Positions 38,199 through 46,437 are shown, counted from the first letter of the stretch. The stretch: DNA of 64,000 nt from Verrucomicrobiaceae bacterium (GCA_016713245.1 JADJPM010000001.1:2480001-2544000), one strand, 5' to 3'. Program-made: numbers and translations. Notes: generated by a model not told the origin, from the letters alone.

Positions 38199-39692
38199 TC
38201 AATCCCCACCGCCACCGCATCCTCCGCAGCCGCCACCACCATCGCCGCCGCCATCTCCGCCTCCTCCACCGCATCCGCTCGCTCCACAGCCACTGCTGCC
38301 GCAGCCGCTGGAGGATGATGCTTGGGGGCGATGCACGGTCTGGTAAAGCGGTTCATAGCCGGCTCCGGCCAGTGCACTGGTGCCTACGAGGGCCACCGCC
38401 ATCGCGGCCAGATGACCGGCTTCGGGCAGAGCAGGCTCGGACTCCCTCAGACGGGGAGCCATCGCGGGTTTGGCCATCTGTTTCCATGCCGCCTCGCCCG
38501 CTGGCGTGCGGCGGGCGATCTTTGAAAGCACCACGCAAAGGACAATGAGGCTCACCACCAAAGCGATCACAAGAAAGGCCACCGGACGCTCCCGTTCCAA
38601 ACCGATGAACACCTTCGCCACGCCGATGAGCATCATCAACACCAGCGGAGCGGCTACGATGAGCTGAATTTGAGACCTCTGGCCGCTGCTGAGCATCAAA
38701 CCCGCAGACTCAAGGTTCCTCCGCAGCCTCTCCGCCAGCGGGGTGAACAGGTTGCGAAGGCTGCGAAGATCCTGCGGCAAGGTTTGCAGGACTCGTTGCT
38801 CCACTGGATGCAGCCGTGAATCGATGATGCCCGGCACCAGATGGAGCGTGGCGGGCTGTCGCGGGCCTTGGGATTGCACTTCCAGCATCCGCCGTGCAAA
38901 CAAGGATGCCAGCGCTGCATCCAGCGCCCGACGCTCGCCGCCACCCAGTATCGCCAGCTCGTAAGGATCACTAACGGATGTCGCCCCCGCTGATGGTGCC
39001 ACGATCTTCGTCGCGACCTTTGCCAGCACCCACGAGGCCAGCAGCGCGATGGCAAAGCCATAGAAGTAGAACAACAAAAACGCCTCGCCACGGTAGTCGA
39101 AGACATTCAAGTCATCGCAACTGACGAGCAGCATCGCAACCACGGCCAAAGCAGCGGCGCTCATCGCATGCCGCGCACGCACTCGCGGCAGCCAGGCCGG
39201 CTTGGGCAGCGTCCAGTGCCGTGACACATCCACCCAGCGCAGCACTTTGGGCCGGAAGCAGTGCTCGACACTCGTCCAGATGTCCGCAGGTGGTTCTTCG
39301 CCAAACATCTGCCGGTAGCTGTCGAGTGTGCGCTGGTATTGCTCGCGGTATTTGCCGCCTTCCAAAGCGCCTCCCTTGGTGGGCTCGTGATGGAGCGGAC
39401 GTCCGAGAATCTCGCCGCAAAGCACCTGCCAGTAGGATCGTGTGTAAACGAGGTGCAGGTGCCAAACCTGGTCCACGGCCTCTCCCGGTGTCACCGGATG
39501 GCCCGCGTGCATTGCGAGCAGGAGGAAGCGCTTGTATTCCTGGATGGCACGGGAGGCGAACTCGCGCGACCAGCCGTTTTCCTTCGAAAGCCGTGCCGAG
39601 AAGTCGAACACAGCGTTGTTGTCATCGAGCTGGAAACCTTCCAGCTTCTCCCACAGTGCCTGAACCTCAGGCGTCCAATGTTGTTGGGTCAT
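38199..39692 (-). CDS. TIGR04222-type membrane protein with Cys/Gly-rich tail
   Basis: A 497-residue protein, ATG at 39692 (MTQQHWTPEVQALWEKLEGF). The N-terminal ~150 residues contain VDQVWHLHLVYTRSYW, like the GRDP (glycine-rich domain protein) motif. Membrane helices follow (SAAALAVVAMLLVSC, LLFYFYGFAIALLASWVLAK). PYELAILGGGERRALDAALA is the hallmark of TIGR04222 proteins. Two further helices come before a tail (SSSSGCGSSGCGASGCGGGG, then GGGDGGGDGGGGCGGCGGGG) rich in glycine and cysteine. Role unknown; the tail may be exposed and metal-binding. A longer frame to 39806 exists but overlaps the next gene upstream. Confidence 0.8.
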   Translation of the reverse strand: MTQQHWTPEVQALWEKLEGFQLDDNNAVFDFSARLSKENGWSREFASRAIQEYKRFLLLAMHAGHPVTPGEAVDQVWHLHLVYTRSYWQVLCGEILGRPLHHEPTKGGALEGGKYREQYQRTLDSYRQMFGEEPPADIWTSVEHCFRPKVLRWVDVSRHWTLPKPAWLPRVRARHAMSAAALAVVAMLLVSCDDLNVFDYRGEAFLLFYFYGFAIALLASWVLAKVATKIVAPSAGATSVSDPYELAILGGGERRALDAALASLFARRMLEVQSQGPRQPATLHLVPGIIDSRLHPVEQRVLQTLPQDLRSLRNLFTPLAERLRRNLESAGLMLSSGQRSQIQLIVAAPLVLMMLIGVAKVFIGLERERPVAFLVIALVVSLIVLCVVLSKIARRTPAGEAAWKQMAKPAMAPRLRESEPALPEAGHLAAMAVALVGTSALAGAGYEPLYQTVHRPQASSSSGCGSSGCGASGCGGGGGDGGGDGGGGCGGCGGGGD

Positions 39693-39795
39693 AGGTTGTT
39701 GAACGGTGAAAGGTTCGCACGGCGCGGTGTCATTGCTTTGGGATAAACGTGACGCATTCGTCACGCGGCGCATGTCATCGCGAATGGTCGGTTCA

Positions 39796-40650
39796 TCAAG
39801 AACCACCTCGCTGCCGCAGCGTGCGCAGGTAGGCGTTGTCCGGCACCGGCTTCACCGGGCGCTCGGGAGTGGCGATCATGGTGCGGACGCGGGTTTCGCT
39901 GCTGGCGATGAGGTCGTGGATGATTTCGGCCTCGGGGAGGTTCTTCCAATACTTCATCGGCATCTCGGATTGCATGGCCTGCACCTTGAGTCGCGAGGGA
40001 TTGAAGATGCTGCGGTAGTAAGTGCGCCAGAGATCGTCGTGCGCATCGGCGGCGGGGGCGTCATGTCGGCTCATGCCGGGCATGAAGGTGAGTTTTTCAC
40101 CATCCCAGCTCACGCACTCGTCCGGGGTCAAAATCGACCAGTCCATGCTGGCGAAGCGTTTTTCGAAAAACGGCGCGGCAAGCCGGGTGATGCGATACTC
40201 GGGCTCAAACCAGGCGACGAATTGCTCGCGGCCGTTTGGCTCGTTCACGCCGACGAGGCGGAAGCGCACGAAGGCATGCATCTTGTGGATGTCGCGACTG
40301 ACGGCCTTCGCCCACGCGTTGCATTGATGCATGTCGCGATCGGAAGGCATGCCGAGGAGGTGTTTTTCGCCGCCGAGCGTCAAACGATGCAAAAGGCGAT
40401 ACAAAATGGCGAAACGGCGTTCGTCGGTGTGGGCGCACACATTGGCCGCGAGTCGCAAAAAATCGGCAGAGACCTTCACGGAGGTGTTGGGGGTAGTTTG
40501 GTAGTCCGTCGGCTCTTCGGCGAGCAAGCTGGCGGTTTTTGAGGCGTCAACCCAATCGACATTTTCTGGCGACACACCATGCCGCAGCAACTCGCGAGCC
40601 TTGGAGCGCCAGGCTTCGAAGGTGGGCTGGATTTGGGCGGTGTGGGTCAT
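39796..40650 (-). CDS. DUF4130 (TIGR03915) protein, partner of radical SAM DNA repair protein
   Basis: A 284-residue protein: FEAWRSKARELLRHGVSPEN, ILYRLLHRLTLGGEKHLLGM, DMHQCNAWAKAVSRDIHKMH, HAFVRFRLVGVNEPNGREQF and MKYWKNLPEAEIIHDLIAS are all typical of TIGR03915/DUF4130. The family is encoded next to, or fused with, uracil-DNA glycosylase-like domains and a radical SAM protein (TIGR03916). The putative function is DNA modification or repair; the reaction is unknown. The radical SAM partner lies upstream at 41246-42553, separated by a small membrane gene and a remnant of the radical SAM gene's own tail. Confidence 0.88.
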   Translation of the reverse strand: MTHTAQIQPTFEAWRSKARELLRHGVSPENVDWVDASKTASLLAEEPTDYQTTPNTSVKVSADFLRLAANVCAHTDERRFAILYRLLHRLTLGGEKHLLGMPSDRDMHQCNAWAKAVSRDIHKMHAFVRFRLVGVNEPNGREQFVAWFEPEYRITRLAAPFFEKRFASMDWSILTPDECVSWDGEKLTFMPGMSRHDAPAADAHDDLWRTYYRSIFNPSRLKVQAMQSEMPMKYWKNLPEAEIIHDLIASSETRVRTMIATPERPVKPVPDNAYLRTLRQRGGS

Positions 40651-40727
40651 GCGGGACGTCTTGAGTGGTTCACGCAGAGGATTTCATGCCTCGCATGGCT
40701 TGCTCCTCGGAATCCAGAATGACCTCC

Positions 40728-40792
40728 CACAGATTCAGGGAGGCCCACAGATTGAATTCTGAAGATAATCTGCTGGCCTCCCTGAATCTGTG
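40728..40792. repeat. Intergenic palindromic element
   Basis: Arms 40728-40753 and 40767-40792 (26 bases each) are reverse complements with two mismatches and a 13-base loop; core GATTCAGGGAGGCC. It would form a long hairpin in RNA upstream of the DUF4130 gene. Confidence 0.8.
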
Positions 40793-40826
40793 AGAGATCA
40801 CGGTTCATGATGATGGTTTGCATGTG

Positions 40827-40962
40827 TCAAATCTGTCCGCTGACTGCCATCGCGGCATCAGCTTGTGCAGTCGGTGGCGGAGCGTTGAAGTTAAGTTCGA
40901 GTTGGCGGGGTCCAGGGAGAAAGAGTTGGGGAGGTTGGTTTTTCGAGCAGGGCGAGGTGATG
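40827..40962 (-). pseudogene. Remnant of the 3' end of the radical SAM gene
   Basis: On the minus strand one frame reads QLFLPGPRQLELNFNAPPPT then AQADAAMAVSGQI and a stop, against QHFLPGPRQLELNFNAPPQS then TSADAAMALSGQI and a stop in the intact gene at 41246. A one-base frame difference occurs just upstream (HLALLEK). Most DNA differences are silent third-position changes, so the two tails diverged while coding, as copies from different genomes rather than a recent duplication. Confidence 0.85.
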
Positions 40963-40979
40963 AAGCGACTCTGGCCGTC

Positions 40980-41237
40980 CTATGACCACTTCCCGCCGTT
41001 GCTTGCCCAAATCATCAAGATCACGACGCCATAAACCGACGCCAAAACGAATCCTGGCAGCCAGCCCAAGCTCCCACCGTGTCCAAAGGATAGAAGCGAA
41101 CTCGTATATCCAACCAAGCCTGCGATTGCGGCTGCGGAGAGCAGAAATGCCCGCCAAGGATGGCGCTGACGGCGAAGCCAGCGGTATGAGAGCGCCGGAA
41201 AAGCGATAGCAAGGATGAAGAGAAAGGCTTCGATCAT
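40980..41237 (-). CDS. Small membrane protein of unknown function
   Basis: An 85-residue hydrophobic protein starting MIEAFLFILAIAFPALSYRW, with three likely membrane helices (MIEAFLFILAIAFPALSY, AFLLSAAAIAGLVGYTSSLL, WLPGFVLASVYGVVILMIWA). It is not a recognised family. The gene sits 8 bases downstream of the intact radical SAM gene and ends immediately before the remnant of that gene's tail, so it appears to have been introduced together with one of the tails. Hydrophobicity pattern and ATG support translation; function is unknown. Confidence 0.6.
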   Translation of the reverse strand: MIEAFLFILAIAFPALSYRWLRRQRHPWRAFLLSAAAIAGLVGYTSSLLSFGHGGSLGWLPGFVLASVYGVVILMIWASNGGKWS

Positions 41238-41245
41238 GGTCGGTT

Positions 41246-42553
41246 TCAGATTTGCCCGCTGAGTGCCATCGCAGCATCGGCGGACGTGCTTTGAGGCGGG
41301 GCGTTGAAGTTGAGTTCGAGCTGGCGGGGGCCGGGGAGGAAGTGTTGGCGGAGATTGGTGCTTTCGAGCAGGGCGAGGCGCGGGCGGTGATCGGCGGCGA
41401 GGATGAAGGGCATGACTTTCTTGAGATTTACCCGCATGCGCTGGAGATCGGCAAGGGTGAGGCGTGACCAGCGTCGCGCGGCGAGGATGCGGGCGACATT
41501 CACGGTGCCGAGGCCGGGGATGCGCCAGAGCAGCTCCTGTGAGGCGCGGTTGATGTCCACAGGGAAGACGGCGCGGTTTCGCAAGGCCCAGGCGAGCTTC
41601 GGATCGAGGTCGAGGTCGAGATTGGGGTCTTCTTTCGGCAGCAACTCGCGCACATCGAAGCCGTAGAAGCGCAGCAGCCAGTCGGCCTGATACAATCGAT
41701 GCTCGCGCACGAGCGGCGGTGGCTTGATGGGCAGCAGCACGCTGGGCTCCGGGATGGGGCTGAAGCCGCTGTAGTAAACGCGACGCAACCGCACCTCGCG
41801 ATAGAGTTCATCGGCACGATGCAGCACGAGTGCATCGCTGCTGTCGTCCGCGCCGACGATCATCTGCGTGCTTTGGCCGGTGGCAAAGGCGGGTGCTTTG
41901 ACGCGTGGGCGGTTCACGATTTGTCGCGCGGCTTTTTTGGCTTCGAGATTCTCGTCGATGCGCTGGCGGATGCCGTGCATGGCCAGCTTCGTGTTCGTGA
42001 GGTTCTTTTCCGGCGCGAGGCGGTCGAGGCTCTGCTGCGAGGGCAGCTCGATGTTGATGCTGATGCGGTCGGCGTAGCGTCCGGCTTTGTCGATGAGCGC
42101 CTGCGAGGCCTCGGGGATGGTTTTGAGATGGATGTAGCCGCGGAAGTGATGCACTTCGCGGAGCTGCCGCGCGACTTCGATGACCTGCTCCATCGTGTGG
42201 TCCGCGCTACGCACGATGCCGCTGCTGAGGAAGAGGCCCTCGATGTAGTTGCGCTTGTAGAAGTCGAGCGTGAGCTGCACGACCTCCTCCGGCGTGAAGC
42301 GTGCCCGCTGCACATTGCTGGAGCGGCGGTTGATGCAGTAATGGCAGTCGTAGAGGCAGGCGTTGGTGAGCAGCACCTTCAGCAGCGACACGCAGCGACC
42401 GTCCGGCGTGTAGCTGTGGCAGATGCCCATGCCGCCGGTGGAGCCGATGCCTTTCCCATCGCGCGAGTCCTTCCGCGCCGCACCGGAGCTGGCGCAGGAC
42501 GCGTCATACTTCGCCGCATCGGCCAGGATTTCGAGTTTGCGCGTGAGGTCCAT
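41246..42553 (-). CDS. Putative DNA modification/repair radical SAM protein (TIGR03916)
   Basis: A 435-residue radical SAM protein. The start MDLTRKLEILADAAKYDASC at 42553 is the family N-terminus; upstream in-frame ATGs are not used. The 4Fe-4S motif is C66-x3-C70-x2-C73 (CLYDCHYC). Further family features: YIEGLFLSSGIVRSADHTME, RISINIELPSQQSLDRLAPE and GQSTQMIVGADDSSDALVLH. The C-terminus carries a helix-hairpin-helix DNA-binding unit, DINRASQELLWRIPGLGTVN then VARILAARRW. It is encoded with the DUF4130 protein, as in other genomes. The exact reaction is unknown. Confidence 0.92.
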   Translation of the reverse strand: MDLTRKLEILADAAKYDASCASSGAARKDSRDGKGIGSTGGMGICHSYTPDGRCVSLLKVLLTNACLYDCHYCINRRSSNVQRARFTPEEVVQLTLDFYKRNYIEGLFLSSGIVRSADHTMEQVIEVARQLREVHHFRGYIHLKTIPEASQALIDKAGRYADRISINIELPSQQSLDRLAPEKNLTNTKLAMHGIRQRIDENLEAKKAARQIVNRPRVKAPAFATGQSTQMIVGADDSSDALVLHRADELYREVRLRRVYYSGFSPIPEPSVLLPIKPPPLVREHRLYQADWLLRFYGFDVRELLPKEDPNLDLDLDPKLAWALRNRAVFPVDINRASQELLWRIPGLGTVNVARILAARRWSRLTLADLQRMRVNLKKVMPFILAADHRPRLALLESTNLRQHFLPGPRQLELNFNAPPQSTSADAAMALSGQI

Positions 42554-42616
42554 GAGTTCGCCCGAACAGTGCATGGAAAGCACCTTTCGTCATGCCTGGA
42601 GCGCGGATTTTTTCGC

Positions 42617-43195
42617 TCACTTCGCAGCCGGCAATCCGGGCACGAGCTTCGGATCATACGTCGCGCCCTTCGACACCTGGATCAGCGTCATGCGCACCTT
42701 CGTGGGGAAGAACTTTTCGGGATCGGGGCGCTTGTGGGCGTGGAGGTTTTTGTCGTCCTTGAGCACGAGGTGCATCTCTTTGATGCCTTCGCTCCAGATG
42801 ATGTCGTTGTTCTGCCAGAACTTCGTCATGTCGAGATCCTTCTCGATCACGCCAGTCTTGGAATACGGCCCTGTGCCGATGCAGCCGTAACCGTGGTTTT
42901 GGCCTTTGTAAGGGATGTAGCACACGCTCCACGACGTCGGCTGATCGCCTGCCGGTTTCTCCAGCACCTCCAGCCGCAGATGCACCGTGCCGTTGCGATA
43001 ATCAACGGGCGCGGTCCAGTCCTTCGGACGCTGCGGATTCAGCCGGTCGTCTTTGAGGTAGTAGTGCGACTGGCTCGGCTTCGAGTTCAACGCGTCCTCC
43101 TGCGTGAAGGTGAAGGTCACATCAAAGAGCACGAACTGCTCTGCACGAGCCGTGGTGAGAAAAGCAAGCGTGAGGAAGATGAGGCGGAGCGACAT
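42617..43195 (-). CDS. Secreted hypothetical protein
   Basis: A 192-residue protein with a clear signal peptide (MSLRLIFLTLAFLTTARAEQ) and mostly beta-type sequence: FVLFDVTFTFTQEDALNSKP, SQSHYYLKDDRLNPQRPKDW, WSVCYIPYKGQNHGYGCIGT. I do not recognise the family with confidence. The pattern (KFWQNNDIIWSEGIKEMHLV) suggests a small beta-sandwich. It starts 11 bases after the stop of the beta-helix gene on the same strand, so it is probably co-expressed with an extracellular carbohydrate function. Confidence 0.7.
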   Translation of the reverse strand: MSLRLIFLTLAFLTTARAEQFVLFDVTFTFTQEDALNSKPSQSHYYLKDDRLNPQRPKDWTAPVDYRNGTVHLRLEVLEKPAGDQPTSWSVCYIPYKGQNHGYGCIGTGPYSKTGVIEKDLDMTKFWQNNDIIWSEGIKEMHLVLKDDKNLHAHKRPDPEKFFPTKVRMTLIQVSKGATYDPKLVPGLPAAK

Positions 43196-43206
43196 AGCGG
43201 GGAGAA

Positions 43207-44838
43207 TTAACGCCGCCCGTGATTGAAATCGACGGGCTTCTTGACGTTCTTCGCTCCCAGATTCCCTGAGATGGTTCCACGCAAGCAGGTGGGATCGACG
43301 ACGAGTAGAACGGGTTTCCCAACCCGTTCATCGCTTCGCTGGAAGGTATTGCCAGTGAAGACGAGGTCGTGGCCGTTCGGGGCGAAGGTCACGGCCTCCT
43401 CGGGGCAGTGGTCGCCGAGGATGAAGATGTTGTCCTTCACGATGATGGGACCGTAGGTGGCTTCAGGCTCGTAAATCGTGAAATAGAGCTCGGGGAAGGT
43501 GCCGGGCCTTGCGGTGCGGTAGGCGATGCGGCCGAGGCGCGGGTCGGGATCGTTCTTGGTGGTGTTGTTGATGAAGACGTTGCCGGTCATGATGAAGTTC
43601 ACGGGCTGGTTGATCCACGCGCCGCGACCGCCATTGCGGAAGGTGTTGCCGGTCATGGTGACGTCTGTGCAGCTTTTCTCGACGCTCACGATTCGGCTGC
43701 CGTTGGTGCCATCGACGAGATTGCCGGTGATGGTGGCGTTTTGGCAGAACTCGGCCAAAAAGAACGCACCCATGCGGCTGCCGAGGATGTGGTTGTTGGC
43801 GAAGACGATGTTTCGGCAGCGCTGGATGTGCATCGTATCGCCGATGGCGCTAAGCTGGCAGCCGGTGACACGCACATCGCGTGCGCCGACGATGTCGAAG
43901 GCTCCTTTGCCGGGCCCGCTGCCAGTCGGGGCGTAGGCGGAAAGGTAGGTGGCGCTGATGTTGTGGGCGAGCTGGCCGCTGCCGTCGCCCTCGAAGCGAA
44001 TCGGTGCTCCACCGGGCGCTTCGGCGATTTGGATGTGCTCGGGCGTGGATTCGACGACGAAGTATTGCTGGCCACGGGTGATGTTTTTCGGCAAAGCGGT
44101 GCCCATGAAGGTGAGAGCCTCTTTGGGCTCGTCGGTGGCGCTGATGGCGATGGGTTTGACCGTGTTGTCGAACTTCACGAGGTCGCCACTGAAGGTCACG
44201 TCGTGCATCAAATCAGTGCGGAAGTATTTTTTCGCCCGCTCGAGCTCCCAGGGTTCATAGGCCTCGGGGAAGGTCATGATTTGCCACAGGTAGCCGTAGT
44301 CCCACATGAACTTCCCACTGCGCAAAAGCGTGCAGCTTTCGAGCGCGACACGCTCGGCGTAGTGCTCCACCTCGCTCTCGCTGCTCTTGCCATACTTCCC
44401 ATGCACCCCGATGACCGCAGCGGCCATGCCGTTCGACTTCACTTCACGAAACAAGATGTCGTGCGTGCCACCCGCGACGGAGGTGGTGATCTCGATGCCC
44501 TTCGTATTCGCATTCGGCTCCCAGGTGTTGTCCTTCTTCGCCGGATCAAAGACATGCCCGATGAACTCGCCGCCATGCCAGGTGAAGTGTGCGATGTTTT
44601 CCCCGGCGAAAAGGACGACGCGAGCTTGATCCGGCAGCTTGTCCGGCAGGATGAAGCGTGCGCCATGCGCCATGACGGTCGTGTTGGAGCGCAGCGGGAT
44701 CGGCTGCGTGCCATCGAGATGGTAATCGCCTGCTGGAATCGTCACGACGCCGTCTTTGGCGAGCAATGAGGCGAGCTTAGCCGAGTCATCGGCAAAGGTG
44801 GCAGTGGCGAGCAGGAGGAGGCAAAGCAGAGGCTTCAT
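43207..44838 (-). CDS. Secreted right-handed beta-helix protein (pectate lyase-like)
   Basis: A 543-residue secreted protein; ATG at 44838 gives the signal MKPLLCLLLLATATFADDSA. The rest has the regular parallel beta-helix pattern: VVTIPAGDYHLDGTQPIPLR, TTVMAHGARFILPDKL, GAFDIVGARDVRVTGCQLSA, MHIQRCRNIVFANNHILGSR, CQNATITGNLVDGTNGSRIV and DVTMTGNTFRNGGRGAWINQ. This fits pectate lyase/polysaccharide-binding beta-helices; active-site residues cannot be placed. A half-size palindrome of the 14390 family occurs in frame near its 3' end (43305-43329). Confidence 0.8.
   Translation of the reverse strand: MKPLLCLLLLATATFADDSAKLASLLAKDGVVTIPAGDYHLDGTQPIPLRSNTTVMAHGARFILPDKLPDQARVVLFAGENIAHFTWHGGEFIGHVFDPAKKDNTWEPNANTKGIEITTSVAGGTHDILFREVKSNGMAAAVIGVHGKYGKSSESEVEHYAERVALESCTLLRSGKFMWDYGYLWQIMTFPEAYEPWELERAKKYFRTDLMHDVTFSGDLVKFDNTVKPIAISATDEPKEALTFMGTALPKNITRGQQYFVVESTPEHIQIAEAPGGAPIRFEGDGSGQLAHNISATYLSAYAPTGSGPGKGAFDIVGARDVRVTGCQLSAIGDTMHIQRCRNIVFANNHILGSRMGAFFLAEFCQNATITGNLVDGTNGSRIVSVEKSCTDVTMTGNTFRNGGRGAWINQPVNFIMTGNVFINNTTKNDPDPRLGRIAYRTARPGTFPELYFTIYEPEATYGPIIVKDNIFILGDHCPEEAVTFAPNGHDLVFTGNTFQRSDERVGKPVLLVVDPTCLRGTISGNLGAKNVKKPVDFNHGRR
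43305..43329. repeat. Hairpin repeat in frame inside the beta-helix gene
   Basis: GTAGAACGGGTTTCCCAACC continues to CGTTC and forms a 9-base-pair hairpin with a 4-base loop. It matches the first half of the element at 14390 (GTAGAACGAGTTTTCCAACT) with compensating changes in both arms (GAACGGGTT/AACCCGTTC instead of GAACGAGTT/AACTCGTTC). It encodes residues around DERVGKPVLLVV. Confidence 0.7.
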
Positions 44839-44911
44839 GTGCCCATCATAACGGCACTCGCCTGCCCGACTCCACGACAAAGAGCGGGCGAAATGCGTCA
44901 GGGGTGTTTCT

Positions 44912-45652
44912 TCAGCTTTGGACCCGTCGGTCGCAGCTCATCACGCCGTCTTTTTCGATGACCAGCGTCGCATGCAGCGGCCCATCCATGTTTTGCCCCA
45001 CGTTAATGACGGTCGTGCGGCCGATCTGCTCCTGCCACACGCCATTTCGGATGCTGGTGCCGTGATCGTGGCCGCAGACAACCAAACGCGGCTGATGCTC
45101 CTCAATCGCATCCCGCCACCACGCATGTCCCTCCACGACTGATCCGGCTGCGGAGAGCCGCGTTCCCGTCGGGGGCTCGTGCATGACCCAAAGCTGCCGC
45201 GCCGAATCGCCGTGGTCTTGGAGCAAAGTCGGCAGCCAGTAGCCGTAATGCTCGCCGCCGAGCGGTTCTCCTTCGGAAAAAGCCTCCTCCTGCCCCATCG
45301 CACACGGGAAGCCGATGACGCCGACGCTGCCGATTTCGGCGAAGGAGCCATTCAGCCGCAGCGGAGCCCTTTGATGCATGGAACGCCACGCATCGCGAAA
45401 TTCGAGCCAGTTTTCGTCCTCGTGATTGCCGCGCACGAAGAAGATCGGCACGGAGACGGCGTGAAGCTCCACCGCGGACTGTGTCGGCGTCAGTTGGCGA
45501 GATCGCCCATACGGCAGCAGCCCCGTGCCATGCAGGAAGTCCCCGCCAAGGATCAGCGCATCCGGCTGCACCTCGTCACAGAGCTTCATCAGTGCCTCAT
45601 AAAGCACCGCACGCTGATGCAGATCGGTGGCGATGAGGATTCGGGAGGGCAT
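44912..45652 (-). CDS. Metallophosphoesterase
   Basis: A 246-residue calcineurin-like phosphoesterase; ATG at 45652 (MPSRILIATDLHQRAVLYEA) is preferred to an upstream in-frame ATG because the family starts with the metal motif. Metal ligands in order: TDLH, ILGGDFLHGTG, RGNHEDENW, LWVMHEPPTG and CGHDHGTS. The usual DxH has the shape D-L-H. The natural substrate is not predictable (nucleotide, phospholipid or protein). Its 5' end abuts the four-helix-bundle element. Confidence 0.9.
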   Translation of the reverse strand: MPSRILIATDLHQRAVLYEALMKLCDEVQPDALILGGDFLHGTGLLPYGRSRQLTPTQSAVELHAVSVPIFFVRGNHEDENWLEFRDAWRSMHQRAPLRLNGSFAEIGSVGVIGFPCAMGQEEAFSEGEPLGGEHYGYWLPTLLQDHGDSARQLWVMHEPPTGTRLSAAGSVVEGHAWWRDAIEEHQPRLVVCGHDHGTSIRNGVWQEQIGRTTVINVGQNMDGPLHATLVIEKDGVMSCDRRVQS

Positions 45653-45718
45653 GGGAGGGTTGAATTTTGGTATTGTGTTCTGTGTCACGGGCTGAGAAAA
45701 TGGGTGCCGTGAAAAAAA

Positions 45719-46429
45719 CCGACGGACAAAACGGACGAAACGGACCCGAAGGCGGCGCTGCGATGTCTTCGGACGCAGCGAAAAGAGTGTACGGCAGGCA
45801 CAGTGGCTACCGAAAGTTGAAGGCGTATCAGGTAGCGGAACTGCTGTATGATTTTACCTGCCGGTTTTGTGACCGCTACATACCCTTCAAAGACCGCCAC
45901 CACGACCAAATGGTGCAGGCGGCTCGCAGCGGCTACCAAAACATCTCCGAAGGCAGCGAGGATAGCGCGACGAGCAAAAAGCTGGAGATGAACCTGACGA
46001 ATGTGGCTCGCAGCAGTCAGGATGAAGTGCGGAAGGATTACCTGAAGTATCTCTCGCGAAGGAACTTGCCGGTCTGGAAGGAGGGGGAAGCGCTTTTTGA
46101 TGAGGCGCGGAATTTAAGGCCGCAGTCGCTCGCGGAGGCGGCTGCTTGGGTGAACCGCCGTCGCAAAGGCAGCACGGCAGAGGAACGTGCGGCGAATCTT
46201 GGAGCTATTTTGGCCACGCAGGCGCATTGGCTAACGGAGCGGCTGTTGGACCGGCAGGCGAGGGACTTTGAGGCGGAGGGTGGCTTTTCAGAGAGGCTCT
46301 ACAAGGCCCGGAGCCAGCAGAGAGGGATTCCACCCGGCAGACCACGGCGCACGGACTGAACGGACGAAACCGACATAACGGAAACGGCGAACGAAACCGT
46401 TTCGTCCGTTCCGACCGTTTTGTCCGTCG
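45719..46429. mobile_element. IVS-like element: four-helix-bundle gene bounded by inverted repeats
   Basis: Left arm 45720-45743 and right arm 46397-46429 share an inverted CGACGGACAAAACGG and ACGAAACGG, the right arm having 9 extra bases between. The right end also folds on itself: AACGGACGAAAC (46359-46370) against GTTTCGTCCGTT (46399-46410). The unit of about 711 bases contains only the four-helix-bundle gene, whose stop lies inside the right repeat. The same design, ORF of the IVP family within a long inverted-repeat stem, is known for 23S rRNA intervening sequences; here it lies outside rRNA. No transposase is present. Confidence 0.6.
45763..46359 (+). CDS. Four-helix-bundle protein of the 23S IVP family (suffix-domain type)
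   Basis: A 198-residue protein from the ATG at 45763 (MSSDAAKRVYGRHSGYRKLK); in-frame starts at 45700 and a GTG at 45709 would extend it into the left repeat. The core, KAYQVAELLYDFTCRFCDRY then HDQMVQAARSGYQNISEGSE and NLTNVARSSQDEVRKDYLKY, is the four-helix-bundle IVP family (PF05635), related in fold to Avd of diversity-generating retroelements. The C-terminal ~90 residues match the suffix domain found in many Bacteroidetes and Verrucomicrobia members. Function is unknown; it is basic and may bind nucleic acid. No reverse transcriptase or template repeat lies nearby. Confidence 0.88.
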   Translation: MSSDAAKRVYGRHSGYRKLKAYQVAELLYDFTCRFCDRYIPFKDRHHDQMVQAARSGYQNISEGSEDSATSKKLEMNLTNVARSSQDEVRKDYLKYLSRRNLPVWKEGEALFDEARNLRPQSLAEAAAWVNRRRKGSTAEERAANLGAILATQAHWLTERLLDRQARDFEAEGGFSERLYKARSQQRGIPPGRPRRTD

Positions 46430-46437
46430 AGCGTCCC

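Larger units (their letters stand above)
40651..40979. other. Gene-free stretch holding a palindrome and a gene remnant
   Basis: About 330 bases between the DUF4130 gene and the small membrane gene. It contains the palindrome at 40728-40792 and the radical SAM 3'-end remnant at 40827-40962, described separately. Nothing else is recognised. Confidence 0.6.

Noticed and set aside
41699..43210. 503-codon plus-strand open frame
   Set aside because: Antisense across the radical SAM gene and the secreted hypothetical gene, crossing their boundary; no motifs.
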